Part shown: positions 23,781 to 30,732 of the stretch, one piece after another
Numbering within the stretch: the first letter of the stretch is position 1
How the letters are laid out: every line of letters starts with the position of its first letter
IMG/VR virus record: IMGVR_UViG_3300021197_001337
Span: 1 to 33,520 of that record
DNA: 33,520 bases
Reading direction: 5' to 3' (one strand)
Source of the DNA: a virus
Notes under the pieces: generated by a model
Seen by the model: the letters and a program-made list of their open reading frames with translations, nothing else
Told to the model about the DNA's origin: nothing
The model's database searches: none
Program-made: the position numbers and the translations under genes

Positions 23781-24173
23781 ATGAAGATAAAAATTACAAA
23801 GACAATAGATGACAATCAGATACCTGCTGAAGTAAGGCGCATGTTGGATCAGTATAAAAACATTCTAATGTACACGATGCCAGATAAAATGTCTGCTATA
23901 GTCAGGGCTAGTCTTTCTACTGATGGTGCCGAATTCTTTTCGGCAATTCCACTAATAGATAATTTTAGACAAGAGCTAGCATCACTCGATGAGAATCTTA
24001 ATGAAGTTCAAAATGTTCTGGCAGGTTACAAGGACGCTCTAATGCCTGAACCATCACAGCATCAGCCGGAACAGCAGCAGGACGAAGAATGGATAGTTAA
24101 CGAGGAAGCCGAATACGAAAAGTTCATGGCGCAAGTATCCGACGCTGACGAGGTGGAAGATGAAGAAGGGTGA
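23781..24173 (+). CDS. Hypothetical protein, acidic C-terminus, 130 aa
   Basis: Not recognised. The first 90 residues are mixed and helical (DQYKNILMYTMPDKM, then an amphipathic helix LIDNFRQELASLDENLNEV); residues after about 92 are Gln/Pro/Glu-rich and strongly acidic, ending DEVEDEEG. GAGGTAAACGG precedes ATG 23781. The last 14 bases overlap the next gene. It follows groEL by 25 bases and may share its transcript, since no terminator is seen between them. Confidence 0.6.
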   Translation: MKIKITKTIDDNQIPAEVRRMLDQYKNILMYTMPDKMSAIVRASLSTDGAEFFSAIPLIDNFRQELASLDENLNEVQNVLAGYKDALMPEPSQHQPEQQQDEEWIVNEEAEYEKFMAQVSDADEVEDEEG

Positions 24174-24396
24174 TCTTGCTTGGTTACCATCGGCAACCTC
24201 GCTATTACAGTTCAATAGCGAGGATGACCCAGAGTCAGGTGTCACTTGCTTTTGCTACCCACAGGCTCCAACTCACGTTCTTGTCTTGGGAGAGGTAACA
24301 GATACGTATTACAAGATAGAATACCGTGGAGGAAGATGGGCAGTCCCAAAGCATTACCTCTATGAATTACAGGAGGCAACTAAACATGCTAGTTAA
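24160..24396 (+). CDS. Small GDL-type barrel-like protein (member 1)
   Basis: A 78-residue protein of the recurrent small family described in the findings. It opens MKKGDLAWLP, has a variable middle, then LVLGEVTDTYYKIEYRGGRWAVPKHYLYEL. This layout (xxGDLxxx, a GxV strand, a YxVxYxxG strand with a glycine turn, and a final hydrophobic x-L) suggests a small SH3-like or KOW-like beta barrel. No catalytic residues are visible. It overlaps the previous gene by 14 bases and the next by 11. Confidence 0.62.
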   Translation: MKKGDLAWLPSATSLLQFNSEDDPESGVTCFCYPQAPTHVLVLGEVTDTYYKIEYRGGRWAVPKHYLYELQEATKHAS

Positions 24397-24676
24397 ATTA
24401 ATAGAGATCTACAACAAGAGGACCTTTGCTTCCAATAATGTTGGAAAGACAGAAGAGTTTTCTTTGCGAGAAGTCTTGGTTAACCCGGAGCACGTTGTAT
24501 GTATCAGAGAGAATGACGCACTCAAGATAAAACTATCCGATACTGAACTAGGGCAGGGGATACATCCAGCCGAGGGCTTCACAAAAATTCATATTAACAG
24601 AGGGCAGTCGGGATTAGACTTGGATGTAGTTGGAGATCTTAACTCAATTCAAAATAAGTTGTTGGGTAATAAATGA
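24386..24676 (+). CDS. Hypothetical protein, 96 aa
   Basis: Unrecognised. The frame extends upstream, but ATG 24386 is chosen because AGGAGG (24371-24376) lies just before it and the longer form would overlap the preceding gene heavily. The 96 residues read as mostly beta (MLVKLIEIYNKRTF, VVCIREND, KIKLSD, KIHINRG), with a small loop region. It is vaguely like small FlbD-type proteins, but I cannot support that. The stop overlaps the next start (ATGA). Confidence 0.58.
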   Translation: MLVKLIEIYNKRTFASNNVGKTEEFSLREVLVNPEHVVCIRENDALKIKLSDTELGQGIHPAEGFTKIHINRGQSGLDLDVVGDLNSIQNKLLGNK

Positions 24677-25047
24677 GCAAGAAAAAAGACGAAAAATTAA
24701 CTTACGCCTTAACAGAGGACTCTGCCATTAAGCAAATTACACAGGCGAATCAACTTCGTGACAGAGCAAAGTCTTTATTGAAGACATATATGTGTGAAGA
24801 ACATGAGTTGAAGTATGAGGAAGAGGTTGTTCAGAATCTAGCAGAGTACATGGCAAACACTAGATTTTATATTGATGTTTTGGAGAGACAGTTATTGTCT
24901 GGAGACAGAATCAAAAACAAGAAGACTGGAGAAGATAATATTGTTGTGCCATATGAAGATTTTACTTTGATAAGTAGTTACCTTGTGGTAACGGCGGCAT
25001 GTGAAAACGAATTAGAAACGCTAGGCATATCGATGAGGGTACACTAA
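24673..25047 (+). CDS. Hypothetical helical protein, 124 aa
   Basis: Not recognised. A helical, Lys/Glu-rich protein of 124 residues with two long amphipathic helices (about 20-45 and 48-75) that could form a coiled coil or helical hairpin, and a more hydrophobic C-terminal helix (LISSYLVVTAACENELETLG). No Cys pairs, signal peptide or known motif. It overlaps its neighbours by four bases upstream (ATGA) and one base downstream (TAATG), so it lies inside a translationally coupled run. Confidence 0.6.
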   Translation: MSKKKDEKLTYALTEDSAIKQITQANQLRDRAKSLLKTYMCEEHELKYEEEVVQNLAEYMANTRFYIDVLERQLLSGDRIKNKKTGEDNIVVPYEDFTLISSYLVVTAACENELETLGISMRVH

Positions 25048-25454
25048 TGAGCGAAACTAAACCAACAGAAGAACAAAAGCAGGAAGAGGCACAAGAGGTC
25101 GAGGTAGATCTCAAACCAAAGAAGCCAGCAAAGTTGGCTCCCCAAGGTATCCGAACCTTTACTGTGTGTCGGCTAAATGATGAGAGTGGTGTATCAGGCA
25201 CCGGCATCGTCATCGAGGGTATTGTTTTAGCGACAGGGCAATGCGTTGTACACTGGTTATACCCAGCACCTCGTGGCTCTATCGCTATGTTTGATAGTAT
25301 CAGCGACTTCGCCACAGTACACATCAAGCCCCATCCGGGCAACGAGTCTATTATTACCTATGAGGATGGAGAGCAGGTTCACTATCGTGACGATGGCTCT
25401 GTCCTTACCAAGCCAGCACCAGAAGAAGAAGAGGAGAAAAATGAGAGTAGTTGA
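25047..25454 (+). CDS. Small protein with widespread SGVSGTG domain of unknown function
   Basis: A 135-residue protein with a central 60-residue domain: TFTVCRLNDESGVSGTGIV, EGIVLATGQCVVHWL, then a segment with SIAMFDS and TVHIKPHPG. I recognise this layout (SGVSGTGxVxEGxxFxDGxVVxRW, then a His-Gly/Pro turn) as a small uncharacterised domain that recurs in phage and bacterial proteins. It is probably a beta-sandwich or barrel. The N-terminal 30 and C-terminal 20 residues are acidic and low-complexity. It overlaps the cupin gene, whose ATG lies in its last codons. Confidence 0.65.
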   Translation: MSETKPTEEQKQEEAQEVEVDLKPKKPAKLAPQGIRTFTVCRLNDESGVSGTGIVIEGIVLATGQCVVHWLYPAPRGSIAMFDSISDFATVHIKPHPGNESIITYEDGEQVHYRDDGSVLTKPAPEEEEEKNESS

Positions 25455-25785
25455 AAAGCCATGGGGCAAAGAAGAGATTTGGGCAGAGACAGACAAGTAC
25501 CTTGGAAAGTTTCTGTATATTAATATTGGAGAGATGTTGTCTAGACAATACCATGAGGTGAAGGATGAGACCATATGTGTTGTCGAGGGTATCCTGATGC
25601 TTGAACTAGGCAAGCCAGAGGAAACTGGTTTCAAAAGAGTTTATCTTACTCCCGGCTCGACCTTCCGTGTGAAGCCCGGAACAGTTCATCGTTTCTGTGC
25701 CTCCACAGTTAATGTAAAACTAGCCGAAGTTAGCACACCAGAGATCGACGATGTTGTAAGGCTCGAAGATAAATATTCAAGATAG
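25441..25785 (+). CDS. Cupin-domain protein, mannose-6-phosphate isomerase type II-like
   Basis: A 114-residue single cupin. VEKPWGKEEIW near the start matches the opening of the mannose-6-phosphate isomerase type II / nucleotide-sugar cupin family. The first cupin motif is SRQYHEVKDETICVVEG, with the His and Glu metal ligands, and the second is PGTVHRFCA, with a further His. Such proteins isomerise sugar phosphates or simply bind a metal and a small ligand. ATG 25441 has GAGGAG upstream; the open frame extends earlier, but that part is a shadow of the upstream gene. It is the last gene before a promoter and small RNA candidate. Confidence 0.74.
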   Translation: MRVVEKPWGKEEIWAETDKYLGKFLYINIGEMLSRQYHEVKDETICVVEGILMLELGKPEETGFKRVYLTPGSTFRVKPGTVHRFCASTVNVKLAEVSTPEIDDVVRLEDKYSR

Positions 25786-25789
25786 GCCC

Positions 25790-25817
25790 TTGACAACTAA
25801 AAATGTATGTTTATACT
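25790..25817 (+). promoter_or_regulatory. Sigma-70-type promoter of a candidate small RNA
   Basis: TTGACA (25790-25795), 16-base spacer, TATACT (25812-25817). Expected start near 25824. No reading frame begins downstream before the terminator at 25917. Confidence 0.75.
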
Positions 25818-25823
25818 GTTATT

Positions 25824-25946
25824 GTAGCGGGTGGCAGATAAAGCCATCTCAGAAACTGTAACGATTAAAGTTAGTTAGTTTATTTCCCTTTATTTAATAC
25901 GACAAAACCTTTTAGAAACGGCGCTTCTCAGCGTCGTTTTCTTTTT
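25824..25946 (+). ncRNA. Candidate small RNA, about 120 nt
   Basis: This is a complete transcription unit without a gene: a near-consensus promoter, about 120 bases, and a rho-independent terminator. The 5' part can fold into GGTGGC (25830-25835) with GCCATC (25843-25848) around a seven-base loop; the middle is A/T-rich and unstructured (about 25855-25910); the 3' end is the terminator hairpin. This hairpin, single-stranded region and terminator layout is typical of bacterial small regulatory RNAs. It does not fold as a tRNA and I see no conserved riboswitch. The target is unknown. Confidence 0.45.
25917..25946 (+). terminator. Rho-independent terminator
   Basis: Eight-pair stem, AACGGCGC (25917-25924) with GCGTCGTT (25931-25938), one G-T pair, six-base loop, then a T-rich tail to 25946. 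Confidence 0.82.
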
Positions 25947-25969
25947 CTGAGAGATATTTATTATAACTC

Positions 25970-25998
25970 TTGACAACAGTCGTTTGCTTTGATAGAGT
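25970..25998 (+). promoter_or_regulatory. Sigma-70-type promoter upstream of 26023
   Basis: TTGACA (25970-25975), 17-base spacer, TAGAGT (25993-25998; four of six matches). Together with the small RNA unit, this accounts for the 237-base gap between the cupin gene and 26023. Confidence 0.6.
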
Positions 25999-26022
25999 AC
26001 ATAACAACGGAGGTAAGGCAAT

Positions 26023-26301
26023 TTGAACAACGCAGAATACAAACCAGAGTTAGAGTATGATATTTGGCAGCCAAGCGAGATTAAAGGCGGTCCTGATCTG
26101 AACGTAACAATCAGACTGATGCCCATCACAGAGAGAGCAGAGCAGCGTATAGAAGAGTACGGTGATGTGATGAAGCTCATGCACATCTCCCACTCTGGTC
26201 CTTTCGAGTGTAATGAAGAGCAGATTCTAGTAATGTCCCTTAACGAAAAGTGGCAGGGTTGGTTTAGAAATGGTACCGATGTTGACTTTGAATTGACCTA
26301 A
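26023..26301 (+). CDS. Hypothetical protein, 92 aa
   Basis: Unrecognised. The start is TTG 26023, with GGAGGT eight bases upstream; the gene is first after a promoter. It is a 92-residue mixed alpha/beta protein with NVTIRLMPITERAEQRIEEYG, one Cys, and a Trp-rich C-terminal part (EKWQGWFRNGTDV). No known motif. Confidence 0.6.
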   Translation: MNNAEYKPELEYDIWQPSEIKGGPDLNVTIRLMPITERAEQRIEEYGDVMKLMHISHSGPFECNEEQILVMSLNEKWQGWFRNGTDVDFELT

Positions 26302-26328
26302 AGGCATTACGTAAAACTATTTATGTAG

Positions 26329-26568
26329 ATGAATATCTACGAAGACATAGGTAGCATACCAGTAGGATCTCTTGTCGCCCTAACGGGTTCAGACGATAGC
26401 CCTATAGGTGTAGTGCTAGATCAAATAGAGGTAACCTCATTTCCAGTTAGCATGAGTCCTAGAACAAAAATGGAGTACAGGTGCTACATGGTAGGAAAGA
26501 ACGGCAAGACGGCAACGATGACGTTTTCGGAGCGCGACCTCGTGGTATTGGTATATGGCGTTGGTTAG
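26329..26568 (+). CDS. Small GSLV-type barrel-like protein (member 2)
   Basis: A 79-residue protein with IPVGSLVALTGSDDSPIGVVLD, a YRCYMVGKNGKTATM strand pair and a final SERDLVVLV. This fits the GDLV family layout, with Ser in place of the Asp, starting about ten residues in. The ribosome site before ATG 26329 is weak (only TAGATG context). Its last codons and stop form the left arm and loop of a terminator. Confidence 0.55.
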   Translation: MNIYEDIGSIPVGSLVALTGSDDSPIGVVLDQIEVTSFPVSMSPRTKMEYRCYMVGKNGKTATMTFSERDLVVLVYGVG

Positions 26569-26590
26569 CAGCCAATCGCCGGATTTTTTT
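26557..26590 (+). terminator. Rho-independent terminator overlapping the stop codon
   Basis: GGCG-TTGG (26557-26564) pairs with CCAA (26572-26575) and CGCC (26577-26580) with one bulged T, followed by GGA and seven T. Confidence 0.72.
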
Positions 26591-26604
26591 GCGGGAATTT
26601 TTTT

Positions 26605-26868
26605 ATGAACTCACTTACAGACGAACTACTTGGCATTAAGGCAGACAAATTTGCGGTAGGCGACCTAGTTAAAGCTAAGGCAACTTCTGATGCAGACGGC
26701 ACACCTTGGTTGGGTATCGTAACTACTGTTACCATATTGAAAAGCAAGGAAGGGCAAATAAAAAACTTATATACCGTTGATTGGATAGACAGGCAGGCAA
26801 TGGAAATATTATGGTATGATTGGTATGATGAAGATTTGATGCTGATACAACCGGGCGCTAGCTGCTAG
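26605..26868 (+). CDS. Small GDLV-type barrel-like protein (member 3)
   Basis: An 87-residue protein. After an 18-residue N-terminal helix (MNSLTDELLGIKADKF) comes VGDLVKAKATSDADG, then WLGIVTTVTIL, LYTVDWIDRQAMEILW, and a final DEDLMLIQPG: the complete family layout of GDLV, a GIV strand, a YxVxW strand and an acidic-D-L end. It starts right after a T-run that follows the terminator, so its transcript may depend on read-through; no promoter is visible. Function unknown. Confidence 0.6.
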   Translation: MNSLTDELLGIKADKFAVGDLVKAKATSDADGTPWLGIVTTVTILKSKEGQIKNLYTVDWIDRQAMEILWYDWYDEDLMLIQPGASC

Positions 26869-26881
26869 GGGGGAACAGTGT

Positions 26882-27199
26882 TTGAAGGGAAGCAAGTACA
26901 AGGTAGGAGATTTGGTCTCCTGTTATTACAAGACTATCCCCCCTTCACCAACATGGGATCCTTTCGTTGAGGGCAGACCTGCCATCATATTAGAAGTCCG
27001 ACAATTCACAAACATAAGAGTCAATAAGGGAGCCAAATTCCACTACACTGTCTCTGTATCAACCTTTGAAGGGGGGACAGCTATAAGGCTGGTAAGTGAA
27101 GAAAATTTGCTACCCTACAAAGACATTCCCGACTTGGATAAAGAGATAGACGAGTTGGTAATGAACTACTACAAAAAGTATCCTCTTGCAACAGACTAG
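26882..27199 (+). CDS. Small GDLV-type barrel-like protein (member 4)
   Basis: A 105-residue protein starting at TTG 26882, nine bases after GGGGGG. KYKVGDLVSCYYKT opens it, then PAIILEVRQF, FHYTVSVSTFEGG and ENLLPYKD: the same order of strands as the other members, but with a longer loop (Pro-rich, SPTWDPFVEG) and a helical C-terminal tail (LDKEIDELVMNYYKKY). It is the largest member here. No terminator is clear before the DUF262 promoter. Confidence 0.6.
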   Translation: MKGSKYKVGDLVSCYYKTIPPSPTWDPFVEGRPAIILEVRQFTNIRVNKGAKFHYTVSVSTFEGGTAIRLVSEENLLPYKDIPDLDKEIDELVMNYYKKYPLATD

Positions 27200-27217
27200 A
27201 AAAAAAATTTAAGAAAA

Positions 27218-27250
27218 AGAAGAAAATACTTTACAAACGTATTTTCTTCT
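27218..27250 (+). repeat. Perfect 12-bp inverted repeat around a -35 element
   Basis: Arms AGAAGAAAATAC (27218-27229) and GTATTTTCTTCT (27239-27250) flank a nine-base centre that contains TTTACA, the -35 of the DUF262 gene promoter. Placement suggests an operator for a dimeric repressor or a cruciform/hairpin. There is no T-run after it, so it is not a terminator. Confidence 0.75.
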
Positions 27251-27258
27251 GATAGGGT
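27230..27258 (+). promoter_or_regulatory. Weak sigma-70-type promoter of DUF262-like gene
   Basis: TTTACA (27230-27235), 17-base spacer, TAGGGT (27253-27258; poor -10). It lies in the 156-base gap before 27356; the remaining leader (27259-27350) is A/T-rich and holds an AAAGGAGA ribosome site. Confidence 0.45.
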
Positions 27259-27355
27259 ATATATATTGAGTCGAGGATTTAAGGCTTTTAAATCCATGGC
27301 TCTTTTAATTAGCACATTGCAAGAGATTGTAATGTTTATATAAAAGGAGACAGTC

Positions 27356-28711
27356 ATGAGCACTGTTAAACGTATCGCCAAGCGACGGCAAAAAGTCGTT
27401 GATGTAGCCCTTGCATCGGCAGCAAAAGCTGTAATTCAAGAAATCAATAACAACCCAGAACAAATCGAATTGTCAACCGAGAGAGCGGCAAACAAAGCAG
27501 TGGAGGACACTGTGAACTGGAACCATATTGTTATTGCACCAATGGAATCGAAAGATATCCCGATTGAGTATTTTATTAAAAACGTATTCCCAACTCTTTA
27601 CTTAGACCCATCGTTTCAGGTCGAGAAGACACGATGGACCGTTGAAAAAGAACAAGCATACATCATCAATAAGTTTCTTGGTCTTGCTCGTAGTCCTTTG
27701 TCAATCGCAGATATCACACAAGGCGATGGTCCGATGCGAAAGCATTTTCAGCTGCAGCTTCAGAAGGCTCTGACTGCGGCGACGGCCGATGGCAACAACC
27801 GAGGTGAAGCTATTATTCGATTCGTTAATGATGAGTTTCCGATTGAATACTCTTCTCCATGCGGTCGGTTTGTCCTGAACGGGACATTTAGCCAGTTACC
27901 CGAAGGTTTTAGAAAGATGTTTTTGTCAAAAACAATTACGTTGCATGTATATGAGGTTCGTCAACTTAGCACATTGTCAGAACTCTTCATCGGTCTTAAT
28001 GATGGTGAGCCACTTAACCATCAGGAAATCCGTAACGCATACATCGGCGACCCTGCAAAGACGGTTCGTAAAGCTACTCGCAAGCTCGTTGCTTCCATGC
28101 TGCCATTTTCATTTAGTGCGGGACTCAAGGACATTGCCACAAATGATAGACGCTCAGGCGATGAATTCTTAGCTCAGTGGCTGTGCCGCTTGAATCTTCC
28201 AGTTCGTAGCACCAAGAACGTCAACCACGAAGCTCTTACAGAAATGTACCGCACCAACAATGTCGATGGTACCATCTATCCTTTGTTTAGGCAGCATGTG
28301 GATTTGATCGCTGGTTCGTTTAGTCATGCCTCTGCGAATGACATGGTACCGGCTATTGAAGATACCATGACAAAATCACGACTGGCAAACTATATGATTT
28401 TGCTGGACCTGATTTTGACCTCTGGGTATACCATCTCCAATGTTGGTGCTATCTTCGAGTGGTTTTTGGAAACAGAACCTGAGCGATGGTTGAAGGAGCC
28501 AAGCCCAGCGGTTGTTGCTGAACAAGTCAAGAAGGCAAAAGGTAAAAAGGAAAAGGCTGAAGCAACACTGAAGGCACTCAAGGATAGATATTCTGAATGG
28601 TGTCGACAGGCTTTGACTAACTCCTCCAAGGTAAAGAAGCGTACTGCTCTTATCCAAGAAGATCTTGACAAGGTTATCGCTGAGTGGCAATCATCTAGCG
28701 TCATCAAGTAA
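27356..28711 (+). CDS. DUF262-like (GmrSD N-terminal / ParB-related) protein
   Basis: A 451-residue protein. Features of the DUF262 family appear in order: a substrate-strand region DPSFQVEKTRWTVEK (84-98) like PxFQRxYVW, DGNNR (145-149) in place of the usual DGQQR, then IIRFVNDEF, and LNDGEPLNHQEIRNA (214-228), the hallmark LNxGxxLNxQExRNA. DUF262 occurs in the GmrS half of GmrSD type IV restriction and in other defence NTPases related to ParB. There is no HNH (GmrD) domain: after residue 230 the protein is helical, ending in a Lys-rich coiled coil (about 388-420). A stand-alone phage version could be anti-defence, or a nucleotide-dependent nuclease. It has its own promoter with a 12-bp inverted repeat. 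Family call is moderate, role unknown. Confidence 0.62.
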   Translation: MSTVKRIAKRRQKVVDVALASAAKAVIQEINNNPEQIELSTERAANKAVEDTVNWNHIVIAPMESKDIPIEYFIKNVFPTLYLDPSFQVEKTRWTVEKEQAYIINKFLGLARSPLSIADITQGDGPMRKHFQLQLQKALTAATADGNNRGEAIIRFVNDEFPIEYSSPCGRFVLNGTFSQLPEGFRKMFLSKTITLHVYEVRQLSTLSELFIGLNDGEPLNHQEIRNAYIGDPAKTVRKATRKLVASMLPFSFSAGLKDIATNDRRSGDEFLAQWLCRLNLPVRSTKNVNHEALTEMYRTNNVDGTIYPLFRQHVDLIAGSFSHASANDMVPAIEDTMTKSRLANYMILLDLILTSGYTISNVGAIFEWFLETEPERWLKEPSPAVVAEQVKKAKGKKEKAEATLKALKDRYSEWCRQALTNSSKVKKRTALIQEDLDKVIAEWQSSSVIK

Positions 28712-28730
28712 ATCCCCCCTCACTTTTCCC

Positions 28731-28759
28731 TTGAAATTCCTTTTCTTTTCTGATATACT
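28731..28759 (+). promoter_or_regulatory. Sigma-70-type promoter with extended -10
   Basis: TTGAAA (28731-28736), 17-base spacer, TGA-TATACT (28754-28759 for the hexamer). Immediately upstream of the secreted MopE-motif gene. Confidence 0.75.
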
Positions 28760-28791
28760 ACTTACCACCATTGACGTGTAAGGAGTATACA

Positions 28792-30477
28792 ATGACAAAG
28801 CTAAACATCATCTTGGGAATTACCCTAAGTCTTTTAACCACCTATGCCTATGCTGAAGAGGGCACCCCACCTAACGAAGTGGAATCTGAAGTAAGCGAGA
28901 CAGACACTTCGTTTGTCGGGGCTCGCATCCTCAAAGAAGGTGCCGAAGTATCTGGGGGAGAACCTTACACAGGCATTTACGAAGACAATGAAACCCAAAG
29001 CTACGGCTTCTGGCAAGGGGACACGCTCTTCTTTGGCGCAGACAACGAAGCAACAGGCAACACCGTCGATGGCGTGGCTGAATTCTATTGGTTCGAGTCA
29101 TCCATACCCAAGTCGGCTGATTTCTATGTGATGGTTTTAAAAGTTAAATCCTCGCCAAATATCATCGACGACTGGCAACTAGCCCAAGAAGACAACTGGC
29201 TTGGCGAGTTCCTTTACGACATCCTACCCGCACAATACGTTGATGTAAAGATGAAAAATAGTGGTGAAGCCGGGGCTATTCGTTGGGACTGGTCTGTTCC
29301 ATTCCAAAACTATAAGTGGGAGCCCATCAAGACAATTAACATCCAACAGTCTTACTCCGCTGGTTATGATACCTCTGTCTCTGGTGGTGCTAATGGTGAT
29401 GTAGGTTGGAAGGGAGAGTTCAAGGAAGCAGGTGTCCTAGCCGATGCTACTGCTGGTGTGAACATTCAGTCCAAGGGGTACGTTAATGAATCTTATATGG
29501 TAGCTTCCCAGTATTCTGTTACTCTGTATAAATGGGAGATGGTTGTGCTAGGTGGTGCTGATGATATGATCTGGAATCTAATCATCAGCACTGATGGTTC
29601 AACTGCTAATGATTCTGCTTACCATGAATACTTCGTTGTTATTCAAGCACCGCAGGGAGAGTTGGTTCACATAGAAGATATAAACATTGGTGCTTCTTTC
29701 AGGAATCCTAACGCTCTCTGGTTTGATGGTTGGGATCATATCTCTATGACTCTTGGTGATGTTATATGGGGACCTCCAGTTGATATTGAATGCTATGAGG
29801 GTGATGAACCTCTAGAGGATGCTTGTGGAGGCGAAGGTGTTTGCGCTCAGTCCCAACCTGTTTGTGCTAAGGGTGAATGGTTATGCGTTACACCCGACTC
29901 CAAAGAGTTGGTCGAGCTTACCTGTGATGGATTGGACAACGATTGTGATGGACTAGTTGATGAAGAACTATACCAAGACTGCTCAACAGAGTGTGGTAAG
30001 GGGCAATCCCAATGTGTCTTGGGCTCTTGGGTATCTTGCGATGCTGACCTTCCAACCGAGGAAGAGTGCAATGGTGTTGATGATGACTGCGATGGTCTCA
30101 TAGACAACTCCCCTGATTGCTATCCAGAGCAGGAAGACTTCTGGTGGGATGAGCAAGATGTAGCCGAAGAGGGAGACGTGGAAGTTGCCGACATCATTGA
30201 GGAAATGGATGTTGTTGAAGAAGACGCAGCCGATTCACCAAAGCAAGTTAGCAGACCTGATCCATTCGACGAGGCAGATACCTATGGAGATCCTACCGCG
30301 CCTTTCTCTTTCGCTGGTCCAGATGTAGCAGAGCCCCAAGAGATACTGGTTGAAGTATCAGAGAGCGGGGGATGCCATCAGACTTCTAGAATTAGTTCTT
30401 TTAGTATTTTGATGTTATTATTTGTCGGGGTATATTTCTTTGGATATGTGATCGGAAGAATCGGCAATAAAGATTGA
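28792..30477 (+). CDS. Secreted MopE-motif protein with MYXO-CTERM-like tail
   Basis: A 561-residue exported protein starting at ATG 28792 after AAGGAG. The signal peptide (1-21) ends AYA-EE. Residues about 40-330 form a beta-rich, Trp- and Gly-rich region I do not recognise. Two copies of the MopE-type metal-binding motif follow: CDGLDNDCDGLVDEE (378-392) and CNGVDDDCDGLID (426-438), with further Cys pairs between them. An acidic, Asp/Glu/Pro-rich linker leads to a tail with SGGC (525-528), a hydrophobic helix (about 535-553) and GRIGNK: the layout of the MYXO-CTERM surface-sorting signal. Both features are common in Myxococcota surface proteins and unusual in phages, so it is probably host-derived. 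It could alter the infected cell's surface or be acquired cargo. Confidence 0.75.
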   Translation: MTKLNIILGITLSLLTTYAYAEEGTPPNEVESEVSETDTSFVGARILKEGAEVSGGEPYTGIYEDNETQSYGFWQGDTLFFGADNEATGNTVDGVAEFYWFESSIPKSADFYVMVLKVKSSPNIIDDWQLAQEDNWLGEFLYDILPAQYVDVKMKNSGEAGAIRWDWSVPFQNYKWEPIKTINIQQSYSAGYDTSVSGGANGDVGWKGEFKEAGVLADATAGVNIQSKGYVNESYMVASQYSVTLYKWEMVVLGGADDMIWNLIISTDGSTANDSAYHEYFVVIQAPQGELVHIEDINIGASFRNPNALWFDGWDHISMTLGDVIWGPPVDIECYEGDEPLEDACGGEGVCAQSQPVCAKGEWLCVTPDSKELVELTCDGLDNDCDGLVDEELYQDCSTECGKGQSQCVLGSWVSCDADLPTEEECNGVDDDCDGLIDNSPDCYPEQEDFWWDEQDVAEEGDVEVADIIEEMDVVEEDAADSPKQVSRPDPFDEADTYGDPTAPFSFAGPDVAEPQEILVEVSESGGCHQTSRISSFSILMLLFVGVYFFGYVIGRIGNKD

Positions 30478-30482
30478 AAAAG

Positions 30483-30500
30483 TCTTGACATTCGTCAAGA
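30483..30500 (+). repeat. Perfect 7-bp inverted repeat over a -35 element
   Basis: TCTTGAC (30483-30489) and GTCAAGA (30494-30500) with a four-base centre; the left arm includes most of the TTGACA box. Candidate operator. Confidence 0.6.
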
Positions 30501-30513
30501 TATCATTTAATAT
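30485..30513 (+). promoter_or_regulatory. Sigma-70-type promoter upstream of 30547
   Basis: TTGACA (30485-30490), 17-base spacer, TAATAT (30508-30513); a TATAAC three bases further on is an alternative -10. It would start a long run of overlapping small genes ending with ThyX. Confidence 0.62.
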
Positions 30514-30546
30514 AACTCTATAACTTTATAAATGAGAGGAAAATAA

Positions 30547-30732
30547 ATGCAGGACTTAGTAACTCAAATCATGGCTTTTGAGAGTGGCGAACTGGAGAAC
30601 GGCAAGGTGTATGCCCTGTTTCAATTTCTACTTGATTCGGGCATGATTCACTCCTTGCAAGGCTCATACCAGAGAATGGCAGAGGATTTAATTTTGGCTG
30701 GTAAAATTGAAATGCCAAAGCACAACCACTAA
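30547..30732 (+). CDS. Small phage protein, LQGxYxRxAxxLI type
   Basis: A 61-residue protein. The pattern IMAFESGEL, then a gap, LFQFLLDSGM and LQGSYQRMAEDLILAG is one I recognise as a small, widespread phage protein of unknown function (FExGxL, LFxxLxDxGx, LQGxYxRxAxxLIxxG). It is helical with no hydrophobic anchor. GAGAGGAAAATAA precedes ATG 30547. The stop overlaps the next start (TAATG). First gene of the operon from the 30485 promoter. Confidence 0.68.
   Translation: MQDLVTQIMAFESGELENGKVYALFQFLLDSGMIHSLQGSYQRMAEDLILAGKIEMPKHNH

Noticed and set aside
25824-25946. tRNA or riboswitch in the 237-base gap
   Set aside because: No cloverleaf, no TTC-type T loop and no CCA end; no conserved riboswitch core that I recognise. 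The promoter-hairpin-terminator layout fits a small RNA better.
30527-30534. T4-type late promoter TATAAATG
   Set aside because: It is a single occurrence, it is in A/T-rich sequence next to a ribosome site, and no similar element is seen at other gene starts.
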